Source: Nanobdellota archaeon (GTDB lineage Archaea > Nanobdellota > Nanobdellia > Pacearchaeales > GW2011-AR1). From it: DNA of 58,813 nt. Under the pieces are notes generated by a model. The model was not told the origin of the DNA and ran no database searches. It saw only the letters and a program-made list of their open reading frames with translations. Made by a program: the position numbers and the translations under genes. This document shows, one piece after another, positions 31,484 through 39,763 of the stretch (positions within the stretch are counted from its first letter, which is position 1; each line of letters starts with the position of its first letter). The stretch is taken from the NCBI GenBank assembly GCA_013329055.1, contig DUKY01000009.1:1-58813 (forward strand). Reading direction: 5' to 3'.

Positions 31484-32761
31484 TTATTCCCAATTAACTT
31501 TCAAGAAATGTGTTGAACAACTAAAGCATGGGTCATAAGCTCGAATTAATTTTTCCATATGTTTTACTATTTCTTCTTTTGAAGTATTTTTTTTAAGCAA
31601 TTCATTAACAAGTGCTGTAATGTCTTGCTCCATCATGTTTAAGTTTTGGCATGTTGGAGTAATAATGTTGCAATAAATTATTTTTCCATTTTTATCTATT
31701 TTATATTCGTGGAATAATGTTCCTCTTGGTGCCTCAACTGCTGAAACTCCATGTCCGCTGTGATATTTTATTTTTTGTGTTTCTTCTTTTTTTGGTGCAT
31801 TTTCAATATTTTTTATTGTCCGATTTACAACTTCTAAAATTTCTATTGCCTGGCAGATGTTATTATAAAAAGGATTTTTTAATGGGAATTCTAAATCCTT
31901 TTTTTTCATTATTTCATTTAAAATTTTTTTTGTTTCGGGTTCTAATTGATTATGATTATTATTTATCCTTGCCATTGCTCCTAACATATAAGGTTTATTT
32001 TCTTTAAGAACAAATTTTGATGTTGCATATTCTTTAATGTTTTCAACTAAATGTTTTTTATAGTCTTCAGTTTCAAATTTTCCTGTATTTGATAATATTT
32101 TGCCTTGTATATATGCATAATCTTCTTCTTGATGGAGACTAAGATAATCTGTTTCACGTGATATTTCAGGGTAATTAATTTCAGAGAATAATTTTATTGT
32201 TCTCATTATTATCGGTTTTGTATTTTTTAGTTGCTGTAATATTTTTTCATAGTCTACTTCTTCCATTTCTTCTTTTATTTTTAGGAATGGATGCATCTCT
32301 CTTCCTCCAAATTTCTCAACAAGTTGATTTCCTAGTGTAATTATTTTTAATGCATCGTCTATTTTTGATTTATGTTCTTTTCCAATTTCTAAAATTGACG
32401 GAACATTAAAATAATCCGGCAATGCTAAAAAGTATAAATGTGTTGCATGGCTTCTTATTCTTTCTCCAAACATTAGCATTTCTCGAATAAATTTTTGTTG
32501 TGCTGTTGGTTTTATTCCTAGTGCATCTTCTAAACCTTGAATTGAACAAACACTATGTGCAGAAGAACAAATCCCGCAAATTCTGGAAACGATTTCCTGA
32601 ATGTCTTCAATATTTTTTTCTATAACCAGAGCTTCAAAAAATCTTGCTCCTTCAAAAGCTTGCAATTCACATTTTTTAACTTTATTTTTTTCAATTTTTA
32701 AATTTAAATTTGCATGTCCTTCTATTTTGCAGATGTGATTTAATGTTATTTCTCTAGCCAT
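31484..32761 (-). CDS. hydA: NiFe hydrogenase large (alpha) subunit, group 3b
   Basis: Catalytic subunit of a cytoplasmic sulfhydrogenase-type enzyme. NiFe ligands are seen in RICGICSSAHS (near 61-71) and DPCFSCSTH near the end, with seven residues beyond the His for removal by the protease. GHANLNLKIEK opens the protein, and the length of 425 aa fits group 3b HydA. It is the last gene of the hydB-hydG-hydD-hydA order known from Pyrococcus; its start overlaps hydD by 16 bases. The reaction is likely H2 formation or uptake coupled to NAD(P). Confidence 0.93.
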   Translation of the reverse strand: MAREITLNHICKIEGHANLNLKIEKNKVKKCELQAFEGARFFEALVIEKNIEDIQEIVSRICGICSSAHSVCSIQGLEDALGIKPTAQQKFIREMLMFGERIRSHATHLYFLALPDYFNVPSILEIGKEHKSKIDDALKIITLGNQLVEKFGGREMHPFLKIKEEMEEVDYEKILQQLKNTKPIIMRTIKLFSEINYPEISRETDYLSLHQEEDYAYIQGKILSNTGKFETEDYKKHLVENIKEYATSKFVLKENKPYMLGAMARINNNHNQLEPETKKILNEIMKKKDLEFPLKNPFYNNICQAIEILEVVNRTIKNIENAPKKEETQKIKYHSGHGVSAVEAPRGTLFHEYKIDKNGKIIYCNIITPTCQNLNMMEQDITALVNELLKKNTSKEEIVKHMEKLIRAYDPCFSCSTHFLKVNWE

Positions 32762-33513
32762 GTTTTTCCTCCTTCTTGGTCTCTGAATTGCAAACCTGAA
32801 AATGTTCTCATTTTGTCATGCATTTCTTTTTTATTATAACCCATTTTTTTTAACATGTTTGTATAAGCGTCAAGATTTGCATCTTTAAATGGTCCTCTGC
32901 ATCCGTAGCAAATAACATCATTAGACGGACAAAGTGCACCGCATCCTCCTAAAGTAATTGGACCTAAACAAATTTTATTTTGGTCTAGTAAGCATGGATT
33001 GCCTTTGCTTCTGCATTCAACACATACGGGATCATTATAATCTTTCCATACTTCGCCTTTTGCGATGCATCTTATAAAAGAAACTATTTCTTTTTTACTT
33101 GGGGGGCATTGCGGTAAATAATAATCGACTTTAATGTGTTTATTAATTGGTGTTGGGTCTTCTTCTTTTAATTCATTATGTGCAGGATAAACTAATTTTA
33201 ATGTTTTTTCCTGATCAAGAAAATTTTTAATTGTTGGTACGCCTCCTGTACATGAACAAGCACCTAATGCTACAATATATTTTGTTCTTTTTCTTAATTT
33301 ATTTAATACAATTATATCTTCGTCAAAGCAGACTGTTCCTTCTATAAATATATAATCAAAGTTTCCCTTGTAAGTATCTGACCTAACTAGAGGAAATGCT
33401 TTAAGATCTACTAATTCAATTAATTCTTTGAAGCATTCTTCATATAATACTGTTAATAAACATCCTGCACAACCTGTGATTCCGTAAACTCCAACTTTTA
33501 ATTTTTCTTTCAT
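32746..33513 (-). CDS. hydD: NiFe hydrogenase small (delta) subunit
   Basis: Fe-S electron-transfer partner of the large subunit. The proximal cluster motif GITGCAGCLLTVLYEE is at residues 12-27, followed by IEGTVCFDED and LGACSCTGGVPTI. The C-terminal part has many cysteines (CVECRSKGNPC, CLGPITLGGCGALCPSNDVICYGCRGP) for further clusters. 255 aa. Start and stop overlap its neighbours, so the operon is translationally coupled. Confidence 0.93.
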   Translation of the reverse strand: MKEKLKVGVYGITGCAGCLLTVLYEECFKELIELVDLKAFPLVRSDTYKGNFDYIFIEGTVCFDEDIIVLNKLRKRTKYIVALGACSCTGGVPTIKNFLDQEKTLKLVYPAHNELKEEDPTPINKHIKVDYYLPQCPPSKKEIVSFIRCIAKGEVWKDYNDPVCVECRSKGNPCLLDQNKICLGPITLGGCGALCPSNDVICYGCRGPFKDANLDAYTNMLKKMGYNKKEMHDKMRTFSGLQFRDQEGGKTWLEK

Positions 33514-34322
33514 TCTTTTTTGTTAGACCAATTTTCATTATTTAATTTTGGTTTTATTATATCATATCTGAAAATTGGTCCGTCTTTACAGACATAAACA
33601 TCCTGAATTTGGCATCTTCCGCAGGAACCAAACCCGCATTCCATTCTTCTTTCAAGTGACCAGTAAACTTTATTATTTGTTATGCCTAATTTATGCAATT
33701 CTTCTGTTACTGTTTCCATCATCCCTTCTGGTCCGCAAAGAAGTGCTACAGTATTTTTTGTTTTTGGTTTATGCTTTTCCATAATTTCATTTATGAATCC
33801 TTTTTCATATTTGTGTGTTTCTTTATCTTGGGTTAAACCGACATGCAAATGGAACTTTTCTTTCCATTTTTCTATTCTGTCATTTAAGAGTATACATCTT
33901 TCATTTCTAAATCCAAAATAAATCCAAACTTTTCCATAGTTTTTTCTATTTTTTTCTACATAATTTATCATTGAAGTTATTGGTGCAATTCCTGTTCCTC
34001 CTGCGACCATAATTAAATTTTTTCCTTTTAACTTCTCTAAGGGAAATCCTTTTCCATAAGGTCCTCGAATTTGAATTGAATCTCCTGCATCTAAATTAAA
34101 CATAGCAGAAGTAACTTTTCCGACATTTCTGGTTAATAATTCCACATATTTATTATCGTAGGAACATGATGCAAGCGGGCATTCACCGACTCCAGGAATT
34201 GAAACTTCTAAAAAAGTTCCCGGTTTTGGAGATAAGTTGCATTTAACTTTAAATAAATTTACATCGTTTGTGTATTTTTTTACACTTTTTATTTTGAATT
34301 TTTTTGGCATATATCCTATCAT
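33510..34322 (-). CDS. hydG: Hydrogenase gamma subunit, FAD/NAD(P)-binding
   Basis: Ferredoxin reductase-like subunit that exchanges electrons between the Fe-S chain and NAD(P). The FAD region has LASCSYDNKYVELL and RGPYGKGFPLEK; the nucleotide site is MVAGGTGIAPITSMI; LLCGPEGMM follows. The end carries ECGFGSCGRCQIQDVYVC, a 2Fe-2S motif. 270 aa. A second in-frame ATG (MPKKFKIKS) four codons inside is an alternative start. It is next to hydB with one base between. Confidence 0.93.
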   Translation of the reverse strand: MIGYMPKKFKIKSVKKYTNDVNLFKVKCNLSPKPGTFLEVSIPGVGECPLASCSYDNKYVELLTRNVGKVTSAMFNLDAGDSIQIRGPYGKGFPLEKLKGKNLIMVAGGTGIAPITSMINYVEKNRKNYGKVWIYFGFRNERCILLNDRIEKWKEKFHLHVGLTQDKETHKYEKGFINEIMEKHKPKTKNTVALLCGPEGMMETVTEELHKLGITNNKVYWSLERRMECGFGSCGRCQIQDVYVCKDGPIFRYDIIKPKLNNENWSNKKE

Positions 34323-34323
34323 T

Positions 34324-35316
34324 TTATTTGTTAGTTTCTTTTAATTTTTTAAATGAAAATCTTGAAAAATTAAATAATGGTTTTCTATTCATTTTATTTA
34401 TTGTGTTGACCCAATCAATTTTTGTCGGGCAGACTCTTAGGCATCTTCCACAACCAATGCACATTGGTCTTCCTTTTTGTTTTTTGAAATATAAAACTTT
34501 ATGAAAAACAAAATGTTTAAATCGCGAAGTACGAGAATCTCTGAATGATTTTCCTCCTGCAACAAGTGAAAAATTTTTAGACATACATGAAGAATGAAAT
34601 CGCTTGCTTTGAATAGTTTTTATGTCTGAATTTATTAATTCTTTTATATCAAAACAATTACATGTTGGGCAATATGCTGTGCATGCTGTACAACTTAGAC
34701 ATTTTCTTACATCTGCCTTCCATCTTTCATCTCTATAATATTTTTCAATATCCAGTGTATTTAATTTTTTGAAATTTTTTGGGTTTGGGATTTTTATTTC
34801 TTTTTTTAATTCCGGTAAATGTTTTACTAACTCTTCTCCTTTTTTTGAACCTATACTAATAATATAATTTTTCCCTTGCGGATAAAAATATAAATCATAA
34901 AAATCCTGTAATTCCATTGAGTTACAAAAACAATATTTATCCGGATTTTCACAAAAAAATCCTACAAGAGTTGTGTTTTTTCTTTTGTTAATATAATTTT
35001 TATCAAACATGACTTTATCAACCACTTGAATTGCATTTAAATCGCATTTTCGTAATCCGAATAAAATTGTTTTTTTAATTTTTCCTTCAATTTCAATTGT
35101 TTTTTTATCTTTGTGTTCAAGAAGTGTTTCTCCTTCAGGCATAAAATGGGTTTTTGCGGGAATATCTGTTAATAAGCAATCGTATATTTCATTTGGCGAA
35201 TTTATTTTTTTAAAACGAGAAATTTTTGATTCTTTTACCGGTGCAATAATCTCATACTTTTTAATCCAAGTCTTAATTAATTCATTAAGATTTTCTTTAA
35301 GTAATATTTTTTGCAT
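34324..35316 (-). CDS. hydB: Hydrogenase beta subunit, 4Fe-4S protein
   Basis: Electron-transfer subunit with two 4Fe-4S motifs near the C-terminus: CLSCTACTAYCPTCNC and CIGCGRCLRVCPTK. The N-terminal two thirds match the HydB/anaerobic sulfite reductase A-like domain (FGLRKCDLNAIQVVDKV, FFCENPDKYCFCNSM). 330 aa. It is the first gene of the hydBGDA set; a GGAG ribosome site precedes the ATG at 35314-35316. A structured repeat mosaic lies upstream. Confidence 0.92.
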   Translation of the reverse strand: MQKILLKENLNELIKTWIKKYEIIAPVKESKISRFKKINSPNEIYDCLLTDIPAKTHFMPEGETLLEHKDKKTIEIEGKIKKTILFGLRKCDLNAIQVVDKVMFDKNYINKRKNTTLVGFFCENPDKYCFCNSMELQDFYDLYFYPQGKNYIISIGSKKGEELVKHLPELKKEIKIPNPKNFKKLNTLDIEKYYRDERWKADVRKCLSCTACTAYCPTCNCFDIKELINSDIKTIQSKRFHSSCMSKNFSLVAGGKSFRDSRTSRFKHFVFHKVLYFKKQKGRPMCIGCGRCLRVCPTKIDWVNTINKMNRKPLFNFSRFSFKKLKETNK

Positions 35317-35393
35317 GATTCTCCTCTTTATGATTAAAGTTTGATGAATGTTATAAACTTTTTGTTGAATGTTTTATCTAAAACTTTGTAGTA

Positions 35394-35893
35394 AAAAAAG
35401 TGTATGAAAAATTTTAACATTCCCCTTTTCAATCTTGAATTTTTCCCACATCCTCATAACCTCGCACGAAACTTTGTGGGTGAAAAAAGCATACAAAGAT
35501 TTTAACAAATCCCCTTTTAATCTTGAATTTTTCCCACATCCCCCAAATTATTACTAACGTAATAATTTGCCTTTAAGCCGTTAAAATCTTATTATTAAAC
35601 ATACTTTTTTATCGTTTCTACCACGAAATTACTCGTCCCAAAATCATTATTAATGATTTGCCTTTTAGTTATAGAGAATTATAAATAATTCTCTAACACC
35701 AAGAATTTTTAGGAGAATGAATTCTTGGGTGTGCTCAAGAAACCCCATTTGCAAGTTTCTTGACAAAAGTAAACTAAACCAACGTTAATTCAATTAGTTT
35801 ATTTTGTTAAAATTTTAATTATTAAAAAACAATCTTTTGACTTTTTTCAAATTATTAAATAATGATTTGCCTTTAGTCATTAAAATCTTATTG
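35394..35893 (+). repeat. Structured repeat mosaic 6 (modules B, E, D, G, H, C)
   Basis: A left half of module B (35394 on) precedes a full copy (35483-35610) with left arm GCATACA and right arm AACATAC, only partly paired, and hairpin AAATTATTAC/GTAATAATTT-like. After CCACGAAATTACTCG and a second P3-type hairpin (35641-35659), extra hairpins GAGAATTAT/ATAATTCTC, CAAGAATT/AATTCTTG, AAGAAAC/GTTTCTT and AGTAAACTAA/TTAGTTTA fill the place between GCCTTTTAG and GTTAAAAT. No gene is seen. Confidence 0.75.
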
Positions 35894-35901
35894 TAGAATG
35901 T

Positions 35902-37017
35902 TCATTTCTCCAAAACAAATATTTCTCTTCCTACAATTTGTCCTTGTCTAAATTCTTTTATTGGGAATCCCTCTACTAATCTTAATCTTGTTCTTTCTAA
36001 AATTCTTTCAATGTTGCAGGATATTCTTTTTTTTCCGATTCTAATATCCGGGGCAGTAAAAACTATTCTTCCTGAAATTTTATTCTTTAAATTATTTATT
36101 ACTTTAATCATTAAGTTCTCGAATCCTTCTTGAATCTCTTGTGCTTTTTCTTTTGTTGGAATTTTTTTTAAAATATCCCCTAAATCCGGTTCTGTTGCAA
36201 TTGCATTTGCTTTATCAATATTAACTGAACTTGAATCATTACTTATTAATCGATAATTTTCTTTGTTAAATTTTGCCCAAGAGAGATTTTGATTTGCTCC
36301 TTTAATTGCTTCCCTGTCTTTATCAATTCCTATAACTTTTAAATTTTGGATTAATGATTCCTGTAAAATTACTCCTATCCCGCAAAAGGGGTCTACTAGT
36401 GTTTCACCTTTTTTTATGAGTGAAAGATTGATTAATATTTTTGCAAGTCTTGGGGATATTGAAAGTGATTCTCTTCTTACCGGTTTATTCATATCTCTTT
36501 TTTCGAGTTCTTCATAATTACATTTTTGTGTTATCTTCCCGAAATAATTTTCATCGTCTTTACTAAATAAGAAATATTCTTCTTCAATTAAATTTGATAC
36601 AAGATTATCTACTATTTCTCCATTTTGAAGTTTAACTTTTCCTGTTAATTTTTTTTCAATTGCTTTTAATTTTTCGAATCTAAATTTTTGTTTTAAATAA
36701 ATAGAAATTTCATCAATTTTTTCTTTTGAATAATTCCATAAAACATAATTAAATTTATTCTTTTGACCAGAGTAAAGTTCTTTACCGCTTAAGTCATTAG
36801 TAATCTCTTCTATCTCTCCCGAAGATAAAATTTCTCCTATTGCGATTACACCTCCTAAATTTTCAATAATATTATTTAATTTCTCTTTGACTTCTATTAA
36901 AATTGCATTTTTGTTAATTGAATAATTTAGTAAAGGATTATTGATTCTGATTAAGTAAGATTCTACTTCTTTTACTGATAATTCTATATTTCTTCCTAAA
37001 ATTATTAAGTATTTCAT
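35902..37017 (-). CDS. TRM11/Trm-G10-like RNA methyltransferase
   Basis: SAM-dependent methyltransferase, probably modifying guanine in tRNA. The N-terminal 170 residues resemble the THUMP-type binding region of archaeal TrmG10 (KYLIILGRNIELSVKEVESYL). The catalytic domain has DPFCGIGVILQESL (SAM loop, near 208-221), GIDKDREAIKGANQNL and, where most members have DPPY, the sequence ATEPDLG. The conserved RRESLSISPRLAKILINL precedes it. 371 aa. The upstream region holds the left copy of a 20-base direct repeat. Confidence 0.8.
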   Translation of the reverse strand: MKYLIILGRNIELSVKEVESYLIRINNPLLNYSINKNAILIEVKEKLNNIIENLGGVIAIGEILSSGEIEEITNDLSGKELYSGQKNKFNYVLWNYSKEKIDEISIYLKQKFRFEKLKAIEKKLTGKVKLQNGEIVDNLVSNLIEEEYFLFSKDDENYFGKITQKCNYEELEKRDMNKPVRRESLSISPRLAKILINLSLIKKGETLVDPFCGIGVILQESLIQNLKVIGIDKDREAIKGANQNLSWAKFNKENYRLISNDSSSVNIDKANAIATEPDLGDILKKIPTKEKAQEIQEGFENLMIKVINNLKNKISGRIVFTAPDIRIGKKRISCNIERILERTRLRLVEGFPIKEFRQGQIVGREIFVLEK

Positions 37018-37055
37018 GGAAATAAAAGAAAATCTTTGTTTAAATAACTATTTGG

Positions 37056-37075
37056 TTATTAATTATTCCTTAATT
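37056..37075. repeat. 20-base direct repeat, left copy
   Basis: TTATTAATTATTCCTTAATT here recurs exactly at 37596-37615. The copies bracket a structured repeat mosaic of about 520 bases; the left one lies in the upstream region of the methyltransferase gene. Confidence 0.85.
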
Positions 37076-37154
37076 TTTTGAGAAAATTATTTTTAAATAT
37101 CTAATAAGTCTGAATTTTATAATTCTCCTGAATCTTTTTGCTTAAATTTTTATT

Positions 37155-37591
37155 TTCCATAAAAGAACTCCTTGTTCTTTTTAAAAATTGTTTTTAAGAT
37201 TTAACTAAAAAGAACCCTCTGGTTCTTTTTGAATCTCCTCAAAATATTGAAAGGTGGCATCTCTTTGAACCTTCGTGGATGCCACGTGGAAATCCCCGAG
37301 TTCTTCCCTTGAATTTAATGCTCCACTCCTTTTCGTAACTTCACACGAAACTTTGTGTATAAAAAAGCGTATGAAAATTTTAACAAATCCCCTGAATTTT
37401 TTTATTTGAATTTTAATCTCCCACATCCCCCAAATTATTACAAAAGTAATAATTTGCCTTTAAGCAGTTAAAATTTTGTTATCAATACGCTTTTTTTTAT
37501 TGTTTATACCACGAAGTTATTCGCCCCCATTATTATTAGAATAATGATTTGCCTTTTAGCTGTTAAATCTTAATTATTAAAAACAATTTTT
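37155..37591 (+). repeat. Structured repeat mosaic 7 (bracket with nested A and B)
   Basis: The outer bracket is AAAAATTGTTTTTAAGATT (37183-37201) against AATCTTAATTATT then AAAAACAATTTTT (37579-37591). Inside lie module A (37208-37285, third stem GTGGCATC/GATGCCAC) and module B (37361-37498, outer stem AAAAAAGCGTAT/ATACGCTTTTTT). A part of module E and a P3-type hairpin (about 37529-37549) followed by GCCTTTTAGC complete it. A spare hairpin GAAC/GTTC precedes it at 37164. No gene is seen. Confidence 0.85.
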
Positions 37592-37595
37592 GAAT

Positions 37596-37615
37596 TTATT
37601 AATTATTCCTTAATT
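37596..37615. repeat. 20-base direct repeat, right copy
   Basis: Exact copy of 37056-37075. It covers the stop codon and last codons of the gene at 37599-38075, so the presumed target was the end of that gene. Confidence 0.85.
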
Positions 37616-38075
37616 GTTCTTCAAGATTATACTTTCTTAAATATTCTTTTGCTTCTTCTGCTTCAGGATGTGTTTCAATAAATCTTTTAATTTTTAAAAA
37701 TTCTTTTTTTGATAATCTTGTTGTTTCTTCTAAATCTTTTGGTTGAAATAATCTTTCAATAAATATCCATGTATGTTTTTTTCCATATTCATAATCTTTT
37801 TGACTCATCCAGTATGGGGGTCCAAATGATATCTGATGAAAAATATAATTTTTTTCATTATCTTTTAATTCTTTTTCAAAGATATAAACATCGATTTCAG
37901 GTAATCCTGGAATGATTCTCTTATTTTTGTCTTGAATGTTAGTCTTTTGATATCCTTTATCTTTAAGAATTAATCCTGGTTCTAACCTTGATCTTTCAGA
38001 TATCTTCTTTAGTTTGCTATATCTTTGATTGTGTCTTTGAAATTTATAAAAATCGTCTTTAGTGATTTCTTCCAT
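37599..38075 (-). CDS. Paralogue 1 of an unrecognised family
   Basis: Unknown protein of 158 aa, the shortest of three tandem relatives (others at 38386 and 39059). Shared blocks are LEPGLILKDKGYQ, IIPGLPEIDVYIFEKE, ISFGPPYWM, GKKHTWIFIE and the end EFLKIKRFIETHPEAEEAKEYLRKYNLEEQL. It lacks the N-terminal Cys segment of the other two. Soluble, mixed strand and helix. Its last codons lie in a 20-base direct repeat next to a structured mosaic. No function is proposed. Confidence 0.65.
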   Translation of the reverse strand: MEEITKDDFYKFQRHNQRYSKLKKISERSRLEPGLILKDKGYQKTNIQDKNKRIIPGLPEIDVYIFEKELKDNEKNYIFHQISFGPPYWMSQKDYEYGKKHTWIFIERLFQPKDLEETTRLSKKEFLKIKRFIETHPEAEEAKEYLRKYNLEEQLRNN

Positions 38076-38080
38076 TATTT

Positions 38081-38362
38081 TTATTTTTTAGATTTAATTT
38101 TATCTATAATAAGACCTATAATTGCACCGTATAAAAAATAAACAATAGGACTTAACCAAATTCCAATTCCTCCTGCAGTATCAGAGGTTACTTTTGGGAT
38201 TAAAATACTTATAATTAGTGAGATTGGTGTCCATGAGGCAATTGCCAACAATACTCCGAGCATACTAGTAATTTCAATATTAAAAAGTGATAATGCAATC
38301 AATCCAATAATAAGCCCAATAAGTCCAATTTTTAACCAAAATGGTTTATTCTTTAAATCCAT
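38081..38362 (-). CDS. Small membrane protein among the paralogues
   Basis: Unrecognised 93-aa protein with three hydrophobic segments (about 9-27, 33-52 and 65-86), a GxxGL-rich first segment and a basic C-terminus (KIKSKK). It lies 5 bases before paralogue 1 and 23 bases behind paralogue 2 on the same strand, so it is probably co-transcribed with the family. It could anchor or transport for the neighbouring proteins; only context suggests so. Confidence 0.6.
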   Translation of the reverse strand: MDLKNKPFWLKIGLIGLIIGLIALSLFNIEITSMLGVLLAIASWTPISLIISILIPKVTSDTAGGIGIWLSPIVYFLYGAIIGLIIDKIKSKK

Positions 38363-38385
38363 ATAATTTGTATAAATTTAATACT

Positions 38386-39003
38386 TTATAAAAATTGTTC
38401 TTTCTTTTTTCTTAAGAAATTTTTAACATATGGCTCATCATACCTTAATTTTCCTTCAAGATTTTGAGATTTTAAAAAATCTCTTGCTTCTTGTGCTTCC
38501 GGATGATCTTCTAAAAAACTTTTTATTTGATTAAATTCTTCTTCTGTTAATTCTCGAATTAATAAATTATTGTTTACATAATTATATGTTAAACCTGATT
38601 TATCTGATTCTAAATCGCTTATCAAAAAATGTTTGTCTTCAAATTTCCAAATATGTTTTTTTCCTGGAATATAATTTTGTCCGTCTTCATCAAACATCCA
38701 AGAAGGGCGACCAAATGATACATTGCAAAAATTGTATTGTCTTTCATGTCCTTTTGATTCTATTTCTTTTATTAGAATATAAATTCCAATTTCCGGTAAA
38801 CCCGGAATTGTTCCCTCCTCTTTATTTTTATCTTCTATTGGGATTGTTCTATATCTGGATTTTCCTAAAACTAATCCTGGTTTTAAGTTTGGTCCAATTA
38901 GTCCTTGATCTTGACAGTCTTTTGCTTCTTGCCAAGACTTATATCTTTCCCAACAGCCGGGATATTCACATAAATATTTTGGTTCCAAGATCTCTTTTAC
39001 CAT
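38386..39003 (-). CDS. Paralogue 2 of an unrecognised family, Cys N-terminus
   Basis: Unknown protein of 205 aa. The N-terminus has YLCEYPGCWERYKSWQEAKDC, a CxxxxC plus a third Cys like a partial zinc finger. The family core follows: GLIGPNLKPGLVLGKSRYR, TIPGLPEIGIYILIKE, VSFGRPSWMF, GKKHIWKFED and EEFNQIKSFLEDHPEAQEARDFLKSQNLEGKL. The ATG at 39001-39003 gives MVKEI, like the MVKKV of paralogue 3. No enzyme motif is evident. Confidence 0.65.
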   Translation of the reverse strand: MVKEILEPKYLCEYPGCWERYKSWQEAKDCQDQGLIGPNLKPGLVLGKSRYRTIPIEDKNKEEGTIPGLPEIGIYILIKEIESKGHERQYNFCNVSFGRPSWMFDEDGQNYIPGKKHIWKFEDKHFLISDLESDKSGLTYNYVNNNLLIRELTEEEFNQIKSFLEDHPEAQEARDFLKSQNLEGKLRYDEPYVKNFLRKKKEQFL

Positions 39004-39058
39004 ATTTTTTTTATAGTAGAACTTGTATTTAAGGATTATTATAAATTAAAATGTTAAT

Positions 39059-39688
39059 TTAATCATAATAGTCATCCCATTTTTTTTGAAGAACTTTTTT
39101 TACCCAAGAATTATTATATTTTAATTGTCCTTCAAGATTTTGTGCTTTTAAGAAATCTCTTGCTTCTTGTGCTTCTGGGTGTGTTTCAATAAACCTTTTA
39201 ATTTTATTAAATTCTTCTCCTGCTAATTCTTTCATATCTTCGATAGGATTTGTTACCCAACTAAATGTTAATTTTGATTCTAGTTCATCTGCTGAAATTG
39301 GTGTTTCATAAAATGTCCATTTATGTTTTATTCCGTGTTGATATTTTTTTCTTTCTTCTTGTGAAGAGAATATTCCTCCTGGAGTCCTAAAATTTAATTC
39401 ATGAAACAGATAAACTTTATTATGACCTTTAGGTTTAGAATTTCCTGTTAAGATATAAATCTCTATTTCCGGTAGGCCTTCATCTAATCCGAATTTGTTT
39501 TCTTTATTATTTATATAAGTATTTTTGTAACCTTCTCCTCCTAAAACTAATCCTGGTTTTAAGTTTGGACCAATTAATCCTTGTGCTTGATGTTTTTGTG
39601 CTTCCTCTGGATTATTAGTTGAATAAAATGTGCATCCTGGAAATTCACAATAAAATCTGTCTTCTTTATGTTCTACTTTTTTCACCAT
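39059..39688 (-). CDS. Paralogue 3 of an unrecognised family, zinc finger-like start
   Basis: Unknown protein of 209 aa from the ATG at 39686-39688; a start at 39730 would run past the probable TATA box shared with the divergent pyrophosphatase gene. FYCEFPGCTFYSTN then EEAQKHQAQGLIGPN gives CxxxxC and a downstream His as in C2H2-like fingers. The core blocks are LKPGLVLGGEGYK, GLPEIEIYIL, LNFRTPGGIF, GIKHKWTFYE and EFNKIKRFIETHPEAQEARDFLKAQNLEGQL. Duplication in place is the likely origin of the three copies. Confidence 0.65.
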   Translation of the reverse strand: MVKKVEHKEDRFYCEFPGCTFYSTNNPEEAQKHQAQGLIGPNLKPGLVLGGEGYKNTYINNKENKFGLDEGLPEIEIYILTGNSKPKGHNKVYLFHELNFRTPGGIFSSQEERKKYQHGIKHKWTFYETPISADELESKLTFSWVTNPIEDMKELAGEEFNKIKRFIETHPEAQEARDFLKAQNLEGQLKYNNSWVKKVLQKKWDDYYD

Positions 39689-39763
39689 TATTTTATTATG
39701 AATTATTCTGTTATAAATTTTGTTATACAAAAGATTTATAATTTATTTGTTTTTTATTTAGTG

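Noticed and set aside
9467-37498. CRISPR array interpretation of the repeated intergenic elements
   Set aside because: The copies are kilobases apart with genes between them, have no regular spacers, and no cas genes are present.
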